Assembly (NCBI RefSeq): GCF_030525845.1 | Contig: NZ_JAUNDY010000010.1 | Span: 1-55,267 of the forward strand | Direction: 5' to 3' | Source of the DNA: Moraxella sp. | GTDB lineage: Bacteria; Pseudomonadota; Gammaproteobacteria; Pseudomonadales; Moraxellaceae | DNA: 55,267 nucleotides | Part shown: positions 36,001 to 45,447 of the stretch, piece by piece | Position numbering within the stretch: the first letter of the stretch is position 1 | Layout of the letters: every line of letters begins with the position of its first letter | Program-made: the position numbers and the translations under genes | The notes under the pieces: generated by a model | Databases searched by the model: none | What the model was told of the DNA's origin: nothing | The model's input: the letters and a program-made list of their open reading frames with translations, nothing else

Positions 36001-38076
36001 TCCACCAGCAAAGCCCACCTTACCTTCGCCTGTCAATCTACCATTGGGCGAATGCAAGGAAAGTGTCTTAATGTCCACATGGTTGGTATCGCCCCCCATC
36101 ACAAGATTCACATCACTGACGCCAAGTTTGGGTAAAAAATCCTGCCTAAGCTTGCCACGCACACTCATCTCAAAACCATCTAATGCAGCATCAAGCAAGG
36201 TAACTTTGGTTTTTGCTTGTCCGTTTAGAGAAATGGTATTGGAGGTTTGTGCATTGCTTAGGGTCGCTGTCAAATCAGAACGCACCACCTCAATGTCGTG
36301 GAGTTGTTTTTGGCGGTTTTGGGGGGTTGTCTGGGTTAGCATTCGCCCTGTCAGCAGTGCATTTCCTTCAATCAGCTCAATCGGCGCATTCAAATAATCC
36401 TTGGTTAAAACACCTGTACTACTCACATCAAATTGCCAAGTTAATGGTTCTTTTGCATGAGCAAGGTCAATTTGCCCCTTGCCTGACAAATCACCCATCT
36501 TGCCTTGATAACCAAAATCATTAATATGAATTCTATGACCATCAACCACCATCTGCACCTGATAGTCACCACTAGGGGCGGTGGAGAGCTTATCAATATT
36601 TGCCTTAGCATCGATGCGTGTCTGCTTATCTAAGATGATGCTTGCCGACCCATGCGGACTGTTAATACCATCCAAATGAGGCACACCCTCTCGCACAAGG
36701 TTTTGCCAATTGGCATTAATATGCCAAGGGGCGTGAGATTTTCCTTGATGTTGGGATAGGTCTGCCAAAACACGTTCGCCGTCTTTTTGGGTCAAATCAA
36801 ATTCTAAACGTGTCTCGTTTTTATCTTTATCCAAATAAAAATAACGAAAATCCAACGCACCCGTCAGCGTCTGCGGCAAATAGGCTTGATATTCACGGTA
36901 CTCACGAGGCATAAAATCACGCACATGAACGCCCTCCCCCACCGCTTTGGCGTGCAGTACAAATTCATCAGACCAATCCATATCCCCATGAGCATATAGC
37001 TGACCGCTGGCAGTATCAGCAGTCAATGACACCACCTCCATGCCATCATGAGTGATGATACCTCGACCATAATACCGACCAGTCGGTATGTATTTTCCTG
37101 TCAAATCGGTATTGACACGCAGTTCAATCCGTGAAACCACGCCATCAGCCGTAATAACCCCATCTGTGATGGTCATATTTTGCTCATTGGCATATGGCAA
37201 AACTGCATTTGGCACGTACAACTTAGCACTAAATGGTACGCCTTTATCCAAACTTTGCACGCTAAACTCGCCATGTATATCATGTTTATTGTATTGACTA
37301 ATAACCGTGCCATAGGTGCGTTTTAAAGTGCCATAGGCTTTGGCGTGCAAGACATCAAAATACGCCTTTTCAATGACAGGGATTTGGACGGCAGCGGTAA
37401 CATTAAGCGGATAATCCCCCTGCAAATCAATCTTACCATCAGCTCCGCTGATTGACACCATGCGATTGACATCTAGCGACACCCCAGAGACTTCTGCGTG
37501 GGTTTTTGACCACTTACCGTCTGCTAGGGCAATGTCATATAAATAAAAGGCTTCTTGGTCTATTTGTTGGTAGCTGACGACATTTGCCCTAATATTTTGT
37601 AGGCGAAGCGTCATGGGGATATTTAATGTGGGGTACTCAAAAGGGCTGTCCGTAGGTGGTTTTTCGTTGATAATATCAAGACGGTCAATGTGAGCTTTTG
37701 ATAAATGAACCTGCCCTGCCAATAGCGAACGCCAGCCAAGCTGTATGTCAGCATGATTCACCAAAATCTGCATGTCTTCATTTGGTGCGATGACAACATC
37801 AGCAACCTGTACGCCACGATAAAGTGTGCCATCTTGATAAGTTAGCGTAACGCCTGTGCTTTTAATGATTTTTTCTAATACAAACCTCGTACCTGCTTCA
37901 CTGGCAATAAAGCCCCACACACCCAAAAACACCACCACAAACATCAAAAACACGCCAAGCACAAACCGTCTTAGTGGTGCAAACCTTGTGGATTGAGGAG
38001 GATTTAAGGGCAAATCTGCCTCGTTGCCACCAGCTTTGGCGACATCGTCATGATGATTATGTGGCTGATTTGTCAT
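33067..38076 (-). CDS. tamB: Translocation and assembly module subunit TamB
   Basis: TamB spans the periplasm as a long beta-taco and, with TamA, takes part in outer-membrane protein assembly and phospholipid transport to the outer membrane. The protein is 1669 residues, well above the 1259 of E. coli. One membrane anchor lies at about residues 35-55 (LGVFLMFVVVFLGVWGF), then repeated beta strands form the groove. The conserved DUF490 domain ends with VSATEKMVDMIYRWKF. It is downstream of tamA after 151 bases on the same strand, so it lies in the same operon or close to it. Confidence 0.95.
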   Translation of the reverse strand: MTNQPHNHHDDVAKAGGNEADLPLNPPQSTRFAPLRRFVLGVFLMFVVVFLGVWGFIASEAGTRFVLEKIIKSTGVTLTYQDGTLYRGVQVADVVIAPNEDMQILVNHADIQLGWRSLLAGQVHLSKAHIDRLDIINEKPPTDSPFEYPTLNIPMTLRLQNIRANVVSYQQIDQEAFYLYDIALADGKWSKTHAEVSGVSLDVNRMVSISGADGKIDLQGDYPLNVTAAVQIPVIEKAYFDVLHAKAYGTLKRTYGTVISQYNKHDIHGEFSVQSLDKGVPFSAKLYVPNAVLPYANEQNMTITDGVITADGVVSRIELRVNTDLTGKYIPTGRYYGRGIITHDGMEVVSLTADTASGQLYAHGDMDWSDEFVLHAKAVGEGVHVRDFMPREYREYQAYLPQTLTGALDFRYFYLDKDKNETRLEFDLTQKDGERVLADLSQHQGKSHAPWHINANWQNLVREGVPHLDGINSPHGSASIILDKQTRIDAKANIDKLSTAPSGDYQVQMVVDGHRIHINDFGYQGKMGDLSGKGQIDLAHAKEPLTWQFDVSSTGVLTKDYLNAPIELIEGNALLTGRMLTQTTPQNRQKQLHDIEVVRSDLTATLSNAQTSNTISLNGQAKTKVTLLDAALDGFEMSVRGKLRQDFLPKLGVSDVNLVMGGDTNHVDIKTLSLHSPNGRLTGEGKVGFAGGIDWDIDANLDGLDTVIFSDNHALLAKISGDIKSVGAYKDDKLTNMTANFNGKVSHAKLPEGTLVLDLAGENQRFKLHNLTYAGTTSDEPSSLSVSGHLDAQQMAWDLVAQTKHFDLGGLVQGMDSDLTGNFATVGAWGDDVQQVAINELDMSGHLRGQKVLATGSLSAKFSLPKDFRGYLHGLKNTPESFDLQSLTDFQKQLDKNTQKTRQFIHELNANRVQFRLGDNIMNMHGTEKNLTTTLNLTDLSQIMPTTRGAIKGGLVLVDDRRALPTIYVDINANDVRTADIILQKANVVGKVVNLGNSPSQFLVEVSDVIAMGRVLKSARVDFKGTQSQHELAITTKNTNVEVRAKVAGGFDERLGVYEGVLGEGRMETRFGLLSQRQPTQFSVGLDKSLKIAPHCWQTTQTRISDVGVVCLNDTFTYLPDEKIHADVVVQNLDTAVLSPALPTGIFWRSKLNGKAKVSHKKGNAYPQIQAVLYSDNGRVGLYADDTGYVEVPYERVSLIAQSTPAGLKLRADVAGVIGEGYVDVIVNPFKEDKPISGAMVATDIDLSVLRPFLPSFSALSGMATLQGGLGGTLSRPLFYGNAEMTNGRVAVRGVPMDLTNIELDATISGTQADLVGRFMGGQGTGKLTGKIDWQNELQAKFDISANDLAISSPPVMVAQISPEVEVVVKPLSRYVDIKGVLAVPSAIIRPPQAQDDVVAESTDVSVLDRGMLGDASKVLSASAPWSINANIGLDLGDDVVFRGFGAKVPLAGALFLTQSGQGSMQARGVIQVSERTKIDGVGQNLEINYAQIRFNGDLLNPRLSMEAQKEVEGQTVGLRIKGVASSPEISVFNNAGLTEQQAMNAIVTGRLDPSADSQISEQGFRSQVANNLAAAGLSLGLSGTRSLTNQIGSALGLESLTVDASGNSNDTHVNITGYITPDLYIRYGVGVFNAKTELSMRYQLTRRVYVEAVSATEKMVDMIYRWKF

Positions 38077-38227
38077 GATAAAGCTGTCTTTTTATGTGTG
38101 TTTGGAATGTGTTTAAGGATAGTAGCAGACTTAAAACATCTGAGGTCTTTGGACAATCATAAGGTATATCTTAAATTTATCAAAGCGGTACATTAAACCA
38201 CATTCCACACCGATTTTCAATTTATGA

Positions 38228-41044
38228 TTAGCGAAATGGCGAACCAATAAAAAAGTGCAACTTAATGGAAGTATCAGGCTCATTAATGCCAGTCGCCACA
38301 TCAAGTCGCACTTGCCCCACAGGAGAGGCATAACGCACGCCCACGCCTGCACCGATTTTGGTGTCGTTTTTAAAATTCTCATCATAGGCATTACCCACAT
38401 CAGAAAACAAAGCAAGCCTAAGCCCCTCCAACACCTCGTAGTTGTACTCAGCACTTGCCACCGCCAAAGCCTGACCGCCCATCAAATAGCCCTTATCAGA
38501 TAAAGGTGATAGACTGTCGTGATTGTAGCCACGAATGCTTTGGTCGCCCCCTGCAAAAAACCGCAGTTTATAAGGCACATCACCAAAATCATCTGCCCAC
38601 AAATAGCCCATATTGATGCTACCAATCAGCTGATGTTTGCGATTTTTGCCATAGGCGTTATCGCCAAAACTGTACACGCCACTTAGCCCCGCTCGCAAAA
38701 TCGCCATGTTGGTATCGGTCAGTAATCCTTCTTTGGCAAGCTCCAAAGAATAGTACTGGCGGTAGCCTCGCATGGGGTTTGCTAGGTTATCTGCCTTGAT
38801 TTTATTCATGGCATAGCCCAAAAGCAATGCCTCTTGGGTGGGACGACCACTTTCAAATTTGACAGGCAAGTCCTGCCATGTCTCACGTGGTGCTTGGGTT
38901 TGGAGCTTATCCAAGCGATAACGAAGTGAATAAGTGCGATTCCAGCCATTTTCTTTGATGATATTACGGCTTATCCCCGTCTCTAAGGTCTGGCTAGATA
39001 GCTTAAAATTACCAATGCCTTGATTGATTTTTTCGTCAGAATACCTCAGCGAGGCTTTTAACTTGTCATTTAATGGGTGCGACATCGGACGTGTGATGTA
39101 TACCTCCGCCCCTTTGGTTTTTTGGGAGATGCTAGTATCTATGCCTGCTTGCATGCCATCACGATTAAGCAGATGATGCTCCACTTTGGTTAAAAGTCTC
39201 GCCCCATTATCAGACCCCCAACCCACACCGATTTGGGCATCTCTTGGTTTATCGGACAGCACAAAAATGTACAATGGTACTTTTTTATCCTGATAAACCT
39301 CCTCGCCCAACTTGCGTCCTGCCAACACAGGTGGTTCTTCGCCGTCTGCCAGAGTTGGCAACACATCGCCTGACTCATCAGGCAGTATCATCTTGGCGAC
39401 ACTACTAACCGCATCGGAGATACGCCCCAAAATGCTTTTTGATTTGGCACTACTATCCACCACAAGCAAGCGGTCATCTGGGGCTTGGTATAGCTGTTCG
39501 GCTTTTTGTTTGACAAGCGAGAGCTTATCGCTGATTAACTCACTTGTGGTAAAATCAATAGGGTCAATTGTGGCAACCACGCCCTCTCCCAAATCCACCA
39601 CCTCCGCCATGCCGGTATCCGCCTCGCTAGGCAAGCTCTCAAACGTGATACGTTCTTCGTTTTGACTGGGGAATACAACTTCGGTATTTACCGCATTAAA
39701 ATACCCTGTTGCCAAAAGGTTGTTACTAAGGTTACGCACAGCGGTGCGATTATAAGCATCTCCCATATTAAACGTAACCAATTTACGCAACACCTCAGGC
39801 TTGACAGGCAATTTATCAGGGTCAGCGGTCAGTTGGCGTGTATCAGGGTCAATGGTAAAAAACACCACTTCATCAAATAAATACTGCTCGCCTGTGTCAT
39901 AGACCAAACTCACATCTGCCACGTTATCAGGCAAGACCACATCTACCGAATGGTTGAGCCACCGCCCATCAAAATAGCCATGCTCGCCACTAGTCTCATC
40001 AATAAGGCTTTTATTCGCCTCGTATTTGCCATGATGAAAAACCCCTCCTTGTCCAAGCGGTGCATTTACTACGGCATTGGTATATACTAGATTGTCAGCA
40101 CCCTGTCCACGCACATCAATGACCGACATATCCACCATCACAGGCTTGCCCACATCGTGCATGACAAGGTTTATCTCCCCCGCCGCCTCTCTTTCAATGC
40201 TAAAACTAATGTCATAATAACCAACCGCCCTCGCTGCACTAAGCACCGTCTGCCTAAGACGTGCCACAGACTCACGAAAATCAAGTACGCTATCTGCTTC
40301 GATTTCTTGCAATGCGCTGCGAATGTTGGCAAAAGGCTCGGTATTTAGGAGGGATTTTGGGATTTTTTCGGTGTTGTCGGTCGCTTTGAGGTTTTGTTGT
40401 TGTTTTTGCTCCATCTTGGCACGAAGTTTTGCAAACCCATCTAGGTCGCTAACCGCCGTATCCCAGTCTAATCGCTCACCACCTTGATAAAAATTCACTT
40501 TTAGACGCTCGCTAGCTGCCATGCCGTCATTAAATAAATGATTATACGCACGCCTAAAAAGATTGGGCTGTTTAAGCTCGTCCACCACATGATTGGTGGA
40601 AGTTGGCACAGGCTGTTCTTCATACTGATAATCTGGTAAATAATCATCAACATCAAGCGTCTGAACCTGCCCATCGTCGATTTTGGCGACCATCTGCTCA
40701 TAAGTAGGCAAGCTAGACAACGCCACCTCATCAAGCCCTGTTGGGGTCTGCCCCCCATCGATGATGGCGATGTTTCCCTGCTCAATCTTAGCAAATTCAT
40801 CTTCTCGGCTAGTGTCATCGTATTCTACATCAGCAACCTGATAAAAATAACCATCTGTATCAGCCTGTTCTAATTTTTGCTCGATTCGCTCTATGGTGGA
40901 CATGCCAGAGGCGGTCATATCCTGCCAATCATCTAAGTTAGTCGATTGTGTATATGTTATCGCCTCGTCAGCGAACAAAGGCGTACTAGCCCCCATCGCA
41001 GACATCAAGCACAAAGATAACGCAGTTTTGGCAAATTGAGACAT
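38228..41044 (-). CDS. tamA: Outer-membrane assembly protein TamA with large insertion
   Basis: TamA is an Omp85-family outer-membrane protein, the partner of TamB. The 938-residue protein has a signal peptide (about 1-26), POTRA domains in the first two thirds, and a C-terminal 16-strand barrel with GGDQSIRGYNHDSLSP and a terminal FIGSPFR strand. E. coli TamA is 577 residues. The extra length is an acidic N-terminal region of about 200 residues and an insertion of about 130 residues between TEVVFPSQ and VPLYIFVLSDKPRDAQIG, which interrupts the last POTRA domain. tamB follows on the same strand. Confidence 0.93.
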   Translation of the reverse strand: MSQFAKTALSLCLMSAMGASTPLFADEAITYTQSTNLDDWQDMTASGMSTIERIEQKLEQADTDGYFYQVADVEYDDTSREDEFAKIEQGNIAIIDGGQTPTGLDEVALSSLPTYEQMVAKIDDGQVQTLDVDDYLPDYQYEEQPVPTSTNHVVDELKQPNLFRRAYNHLFNDGMAASERLKVNFYQGGERLDWDTAVSDLDGFAKLRAKMEQKQQQNLKATDNTEKIPKSLLNTEPFANIRSALQEIEADSVLDFRESVARLRQTVLSAARAVGYYDISFSIEREAAGEINLVMHDVGKPVMVDMSVIDVRGQGADNLVYTNAVVNAPLGQGGVFHHGKYEANKSLIDETSGEHGYFDGRWLNHSVDVVLPDNVADVSLVYDTGEQYLFDEVVFFTIDPDTRQLTADPDKLPVKPEVLRKLVTFNMGDAYNRTAVRNLSNNLLATGYFNAVNTEVVFPSQNEERITFESLPSEADTGMAEVVDLGEGVVATIDPIDFTTSELISDKLSLVKQKAEQLYQAPDDRLLVVDSSAKSKSILGRISDAVSSVAKMILPDESGDVLPTLADGEEPPVLAGRKLGEEVYQDKKVPLYIFVLSDKPRDAQIGVGWGSDNGARLLTKVEHHLLNRDGMQAGIDTSISQKTKGAEVYITRPMSHPLNDKLKASLRYSDEKINQGIGNFKLSSQTLETGISRNIIKENGWNRTYSLRYRLDKLQTQAPRETWQDLPVKFESGRPTQEALLLGYAMNKIKADNLANPMRGYRQYYSLELAKEGLLTDTNMAILRAGLSGVYSFGDNAYGKNRKHQLIGSINMGYLWADDFGDVPYKLRFFAGGDQSIRGYNHDSLSPLSDKGYLMGGQALAVASAEYNYEVLEGLRLALFSDVGNAYDENFKNDTKIGAGVGVRYASPVGQVRLDVATGINEPDTSIKLHFFIGSPFR

Positions 41045-41170
41045 AACAAATCACAGTACTCACTCAAAATCACGCTTATTATACAAATCTTTTAAAAATA
41101 TTCCCATTGTTTTTTGCCATTTTTACCAAATACTGCTATCATAATCAAAATTCAAAACATTACTTTTATC

Positions 41171-42487
41171 ATGTCCTCTCAATTCTCCTTATTTAAGACA
41201 CGCCGATTTGGTGCCATGTTTGCCACGCAGTTTTTGGGTGCGTTTAATGACAACGTCTTTAAGCAAGCACTCATTTTAGTACTCACTTATACTGCTGCCG
41301 CCAAAATCGGTGCATCAGTGAGTTTATTAAACAACCTTGCTGCCATGCTGTTTATTTTGCCTTATTTTTTATTTTCGGCATTAGCAGGACAAATTGCAGA
41401 TAAATACGAAAAATCACGGCTGACACGTGGCATTAAGTTACTTGAAATCATCATTATGACGCTATCGGCAGTTGGATTTATTTTTGAGGTTTATACGCTA
41501 TTATTTGTGGCGCTATTTTTAATGGGGACACATTCGACTTTTTTTGGACCGATTAAATACGCCTATTTGCCAGAGGTCATGCATAAAGATGAGCTGGTGG
41601 GTGCCAATGGATTATTTCAAACGGGTACAAGTCTTGCTATTTTAACAGGCATGATGCTTGCAGGTGTACTAACCCAACTGGATAATTCCTTGATGTGGAT
41701 TGCGTTTATTACATTGATGATTGCAGTTTTGGGATTTATCGCCTCTTGCTTTTTACCAACCGTACCACCGCATGCACCCAATCTAAATATTAATTATAAT
41801 ATATTTCAAACCAGCTTTAATCTGATTAAATATCTATACAGCCTGCCATTATTGTACTTTATTATTTTGGGAAACAGCTGGTTTTGGTTTTATGGGGCGA
41901 CATTTCTAACCCAAACCCCAGAATTTAGTAAAGTGATTTTACATGGCAATGAATCTGTGGTTATTTTGTTATTAACCCTATTTTCGGTAGGCACAGCCAT
42001 TGGCTCGCTACTTTGTAAGACTCTTACCAAAAATCAAATCAGCCTAAAACTTCTACCCATTGGCATGATTGGTTTGAGTATTTTTGCTATTGATTTGTAT
42101 TTATCCTTAAATGGCATTCATATCCCTGCCACCAGCGATGGCACGACATATAACATCAGTCAACTTATCAATATTGATGGCAGTATCAGAGTATTTGCTG
42201 ATTTATTTTTATTAGGGCTTTCTGGCGGTATTTATATCGTACCATTATACGCCTGCATGCAAGCCTATTCCCCCATCAATCATCGCTCTCGTATCGTTGG
42301 GGTCAATAACATCTTCAATGCTCTGTTTATGGTAAGCTCTGCTATTTTCTCTATTGTTATTTTGGCGGTATTTCAATTATCCATTCCACATTTATTTCTG
42401 ATTACAGGTATTTTAAATGCGGTGTTTGGTTTGTTTTTATACAAAAAATTAATGCAACATCAAAATAGCATGGAAATTTCTACCTAA
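41171..42487 (+). CDS. MFS transporter, LplT-like lysophospholipid transporter
   Basis: This 438-residue inner-membrane protein resembles LplT and the N-terminal MFS half of Aas-type proteins, which flip lysophospholipids inward for re-acylation. The typical start RFGAMFATQFLGAFNDNVFK and the motifs GQIADKYEKSRLTR and FFGPIKYAYLPEV are present. I chose the ATG at 41171; a TTG at 41114 would add a non-family leader. No acyltransferase or acyl-ACP synthetase gene is next to it. It is divergent from tamA, which is also connected with phospholipid homeostasis. Confidence 0.82.
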   Translation: MSSQFSLFKTRRFGAMFATQFLGAFNDNVFKQALILVLTYTAAAKIGASVSLLNNLAAMLFILPYFLFSALAGQIADKYEKSRLTRGIKLLEIIIMTLSAVGFIFEVYTLLFVALFLMGTHSTFFGPIKYAYLPEVMHKDELVGANGLFQTGTSLAILTGMMLAGVLTQLDNSLMWIAFITLMIAVLGFIASCFLPTVPPHAPNLNINYNIFQTSFNLIKYLYSLPLLYFIILGNSWFWFYGATFLTQTPEFSKVILHGNESVVILLLTLFSVGTAIGSLLCKTLTKNQISLKLLPIGMIGLSIFAIDLYLSLNGIHIPATSDGTTYNISQLINIDGSIRVFADLFLLGLSGGIYIVPLYACMQAYSPINHRSRIVGVNNIFNALFMVSSAIFSIVILAVFQLSIPHLFLITGILNAVFGLFLYKKLMQHQNSMEIST

Positions 42488-42506
42488 ATTAAAATTTGAG
42501 GCATTT

Positions 42507-43874
42507 TTATTTTTCGTCATTATCATGGTTTTTGGGGATATAATAAATATAAAAACTTAAAAATATCGCCATTAGACCCACCCACAGCAAATAAAGTGCA
42601 GGGGCAAGTGGAAAATAAAATGTCGCAAAGCCCAACATGGCTGGCAATCCACCAGATACCAGCACATAAGTCGTGCTGTGCGTCAGGGCAATGCTTGTCA
42701 GGCGAATTCTACTTGGAAATAAACGAATCAATATTGTGGGTAGTGCAGCAATAAAACCACCAGAAAATCCAAGTAAGGCAAACCAAAGTAGCATAAGATT
42801 GCTACCAAATTTTAATTTTACAAAAAATAGTGAAGTCTGAAAAATCAGCAAAACCCCACCAACAATCATCACTTTACCAGCATTTACCCTATCAACCAAA
42901 TATCCATAAAACAAACTACCAATTATCATAAAAAATATACTAATCCCCGATCCAAAGATTAAAATACTCTCAGAAACCACAAAACCAACGTTTAATAAAT
43001 CTGGCAAAATCATGGCAATAACCACAAAAATACTCAGCATTATCCACGAGGTCGCCACCGCCAACACAATACTGGCAAGGTGGTTTTTGTTGATAATTTG
43101 ACTGATGGGCGGTTTGACATTATTATCATAAAAAATGTTATTTTCCACCAAATCCTGTATTTGTCTAGATGTCAGACCGTTTAAATTGACAGAATGTTGG
43201 GCGTATTCTTCTTGGGCGTATGAATGTGCAGAAATAGGCAATCTTTGAAAAAATTTAAATAAAATCAAAAGCCCCGCCGACAGCACGCCACCCACCAAAA
43301 ACGGTATCCGCCAACCATAATCCAACATGACAGCATGACTAAGATAATTTTCAAAAAACGCAGTAAGCATCTTTAAGGAAAGCACGCTTACCAAAATCCC
43401 AGCCACCACAATACCACAACCAAAACCCACATGTCGCTTAGGCAACTGCTCAGTAACCAGTACTAACGCCGAAGGAATTTGACCGCCAAACGCCAACCCC
43501 TGTCCAAAGCGTGCCATCAAAAACAAAATCGGTGCTACCACACCAATGTCTGCATATACTGGCAAAAACGCAATGATGAGCGTAAATACCGTCAACCCCA
43601 GCAAACTCAAAAACATGACCGCTTTTCGCCCATAAAGGTCGCCATACTGCCCCAATAAAAATCCCCCCACAGGATTGGCAATGTACGCCCCCAAAAACAG
43701 CCCCACCGTCTGAATGAATGATAGCCACGCCAAATGGCGACCCCCAAAAAAGTTTTGAACAATCAGCTCTTTAAAATAAAAAACAAGTGCATAATCAAAA
43801 AACGCCATCATACTGATGAGTGTTGTCATCACGGTTAGGCGAATATAGTGCGTGGGCGAGGAGGTATTTGACAT
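42507..43874 (-). CDS. MFS transporter, metabolite:H+ symporter (MHS) family
   Basis: This 455-residue protein has 12 predicted membrane segments and the MHS-type motifs: YGDLYGRKAVMFLSLLGL after segment 2, and MARFGQGLAFGGQIPSALV in place of the RxxQGxxxGGE motif. The Gln in place of the usual Glu of the GGE is a small oddity. Family members such as ProP and ShiA import organic acids, osmolytes or shikimate. The substrate cannot be deduced. It converges on the LplT-like gene. Confidence 0.82.
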   Translation of the reverse strand: MSNTSSPTHYIRLTVMTTLISMMAFFDYALVFYFKELIVQNFFGGRHLAWLSFIQTVGLFLGAYIANPVGGFLLGQYGDLYGRKAVMFLSLLGLTVFTLIIAFLPVYADIGVVAPILFLMARFGQGLAFGGQIPSALVLVTEQLPKRHVGFGCGIVVAGILVSVLSLKMLTAFFENYLSHAVMLDYGWRIPFLVGGVLSAGLLILFKFFQRLPISAHSYAQEEYAQHSVNLNGLTSRQIQDLVENNIFYDNNVKPPISQIINKNHLASIVLAVATSWIMLSIFVVIAMILPDLLNVGFVVSESILIFGSGISIFFMIIGSLFYGYLVDRVNAGKVMIVGGVLLIFQTSLFFVKLKFGSNLMLLWFALLGFSGGFIAALPTILIRLFPSRIRLTSIALTHSTTYVLVSGGLPAMLGFATFYFPLAPALYLLWVGLMAIFLSFYIYYIPKNHDNDEK

Positions 43875-43941
43875 AAGTATTATTTATATAGATGGCAGAA
43901 TTTTCACAGAATAAATCAAGGCAAGGCAATCATCAAAAATC

Positions 43942-45417
43942 TTATAAAAATCCATCAATGGGAAGTAGGCTGGCAACATCAATGCTAAGTTTTTTTAGGG
44001 TGCTGGTGTTAGGCTCGCGCTCCAAAATGACCAGTCTGCCATCTTGGAGTGTGTGCCATTGTAGTTTGCCGTCCACCAAATGCACTCTATAAGCATGACG
44101 TAGCAGTCCATCATCACTCTCGCTGGTATTGCCCAATGCGTGATGAAGTTGATACGCCAAGTCTTTATCGTAAATAACCACGCCAAGCTCGGTATTGATA
44201 TTGGCAGAGCGTGGGTCGATGTTGTACGAGCCAATAAAGACCTTGTCATCATCTACGGCGAAGGCTTTGGCGTGCAAACTGCTTGTCAGAGGAGGGGTTT
44301 GGGCTGCATTTAGTTCATAGAGCCTAATCCCTGCCGACAACAACGCCTCTCGCCAATGTCCATAGCCTGCATGCACTATCTTGACATCTGTGGACGCCAG
44401 TGAGTTGGTTAAAACGCTAATGCTAACCCCATCATTGGCAAGTGCCATCAAGGCTTGCACACCCTCTTTGGTGGGGGCGAAATAAGGCGAGATGATACTA
44501 AGACGCTTTTTGGGCGTAGCCAGTTCCTCACGCAGTTGGTTTACCAGATAGCCTTGTTTGTTGTGGCGTTTTTTGTTTTTATGCAGTTTGGAGGCATCGT
44601 CCACCAAAAACTTCATTGCCACAAATCGGTATGGTACGTTTTGATGGGATAATGCCTCCACGATGGTACTGCCATTCATCAGCTCACGATGACGTGTCGT
44701 GTCATGCTCGCCATCAAACACCCCCTCATCATAAGACGACAAAGCCTCAATGTCATAAGCATGAGCAGACTGCCAATATTCATTAAAGCTTTGGGTAATT
44801 TCGTCCACCACATCGCCTGTGAGCAATACATCTAAGTCAATAAAACGAAAATCTTGATAATTATTTAGGTATTCATCACCAATATTCCTACCGCCGATGA
44901 TGCTGGTATGATTATCAAAGGTCATGCTTTTGTTATGCATGCGGATATTGATGCGTCTAAGAGAAGTGAGGTAGTTGATGGGCTTATAACGACGATAGGT
45001 AAAAGGATTTACCACACGCACAGCGATGTTTGGGTGTTTGGCAAAGGCACTTAGATGTTTATCCAAAGCGGTGCTGCCATTTAAATCATCAAGTAGTAGT
45101 CGAATCAACACGCCACGCTCTGCCGCTTGCCATAGGCTTTGAAGCATAAGATGCCCCACTTCATCGTCCTGCCAAATATAATACTGCACATCAATGGTGT
45201 GCTTTGCCATATCCGTTAATATACTGCGAGAGGCGAGTGCATCTGCCCCAGTGGCAAGCGTATAATAACCTGACACGCCATCAGAATGAGTGTCGATGGT
45301 CTGGTGTATGCTTTGAGTTTTTTGGGTTAAAAACTCACTTTTTGGCAAGTGCGATACAGACGGCAAAAACTGGCACGCAGTCAATAGCCCACATGCCAGC
45401 ACCAAACACATACGCAT
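43942..45417 (-). CDS. clsC: Phospholipase D family lipoprotein, ClsC/YmdC-like
   Basis: This protein of about 491 residues has a lipoprotein signal peptide (CLVLACGLLTAC) and two HKD motifs: RMHNKSMTFDN with GGRNIGDEY, and SSLHAKAFAVDD with GSYNIDPRS. Both are intact, as needed for phosphatidyltransferase activity. The arrangement matches ClsC, which makes cardiolipin from PE and PG. E. coli ClsC needs YmdB; no such gene is seen here. Three start codons compete (GTG 45423, ATG 45417, ATG 45411). I chose the middle one, without a strong ribosome site. Confidence 0.85.
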   Translation of the reverse strand: MRMCLVLACGLLTACQFLPSVSHLPKSEFLTQKTQSIHQTIDTHSDGVSGYYTLATGADALASRSILTDMAKHTIDVQYYIWQDDEVGHLMLQSLWQAAERGVLIRLLLDDLNGSTALDKHLSAFAKHPNIAVRVVNPFTYRRYKPINYLTSLRRINIRMHNKSMTFDNHTSIIGGRNIGDEYLNNYQDFRFIDLDVLLTGDVVDEITQSFNEYWQSAHAYDIEALSSYDEGVFDGEHDTTRHRELMNGSTIVEALSHQNVPYRFVAMKFLVDDASKLHKNKKRHNKQGYLVNQLREELATPKKRLSIISPYFAPTKEGVQALMALANDGVSISVLTNSLASTDVKIVHAGYGHWREALLSAGIRLYELNAAQTPPLTSSLHAKAFAVDDDKVFIGSYNIDPRSANINTELGVVIYDKDLAYQLHHALGNTSESDDGLLRHAYRVHLVDGKLQWHTLQDGRLVILEREPNTSTLKKLSIDVASLLPIDGFL

Positions 45418-45447
45418 TATCACAGATAAGCACTCAAAGTGTTTGAA

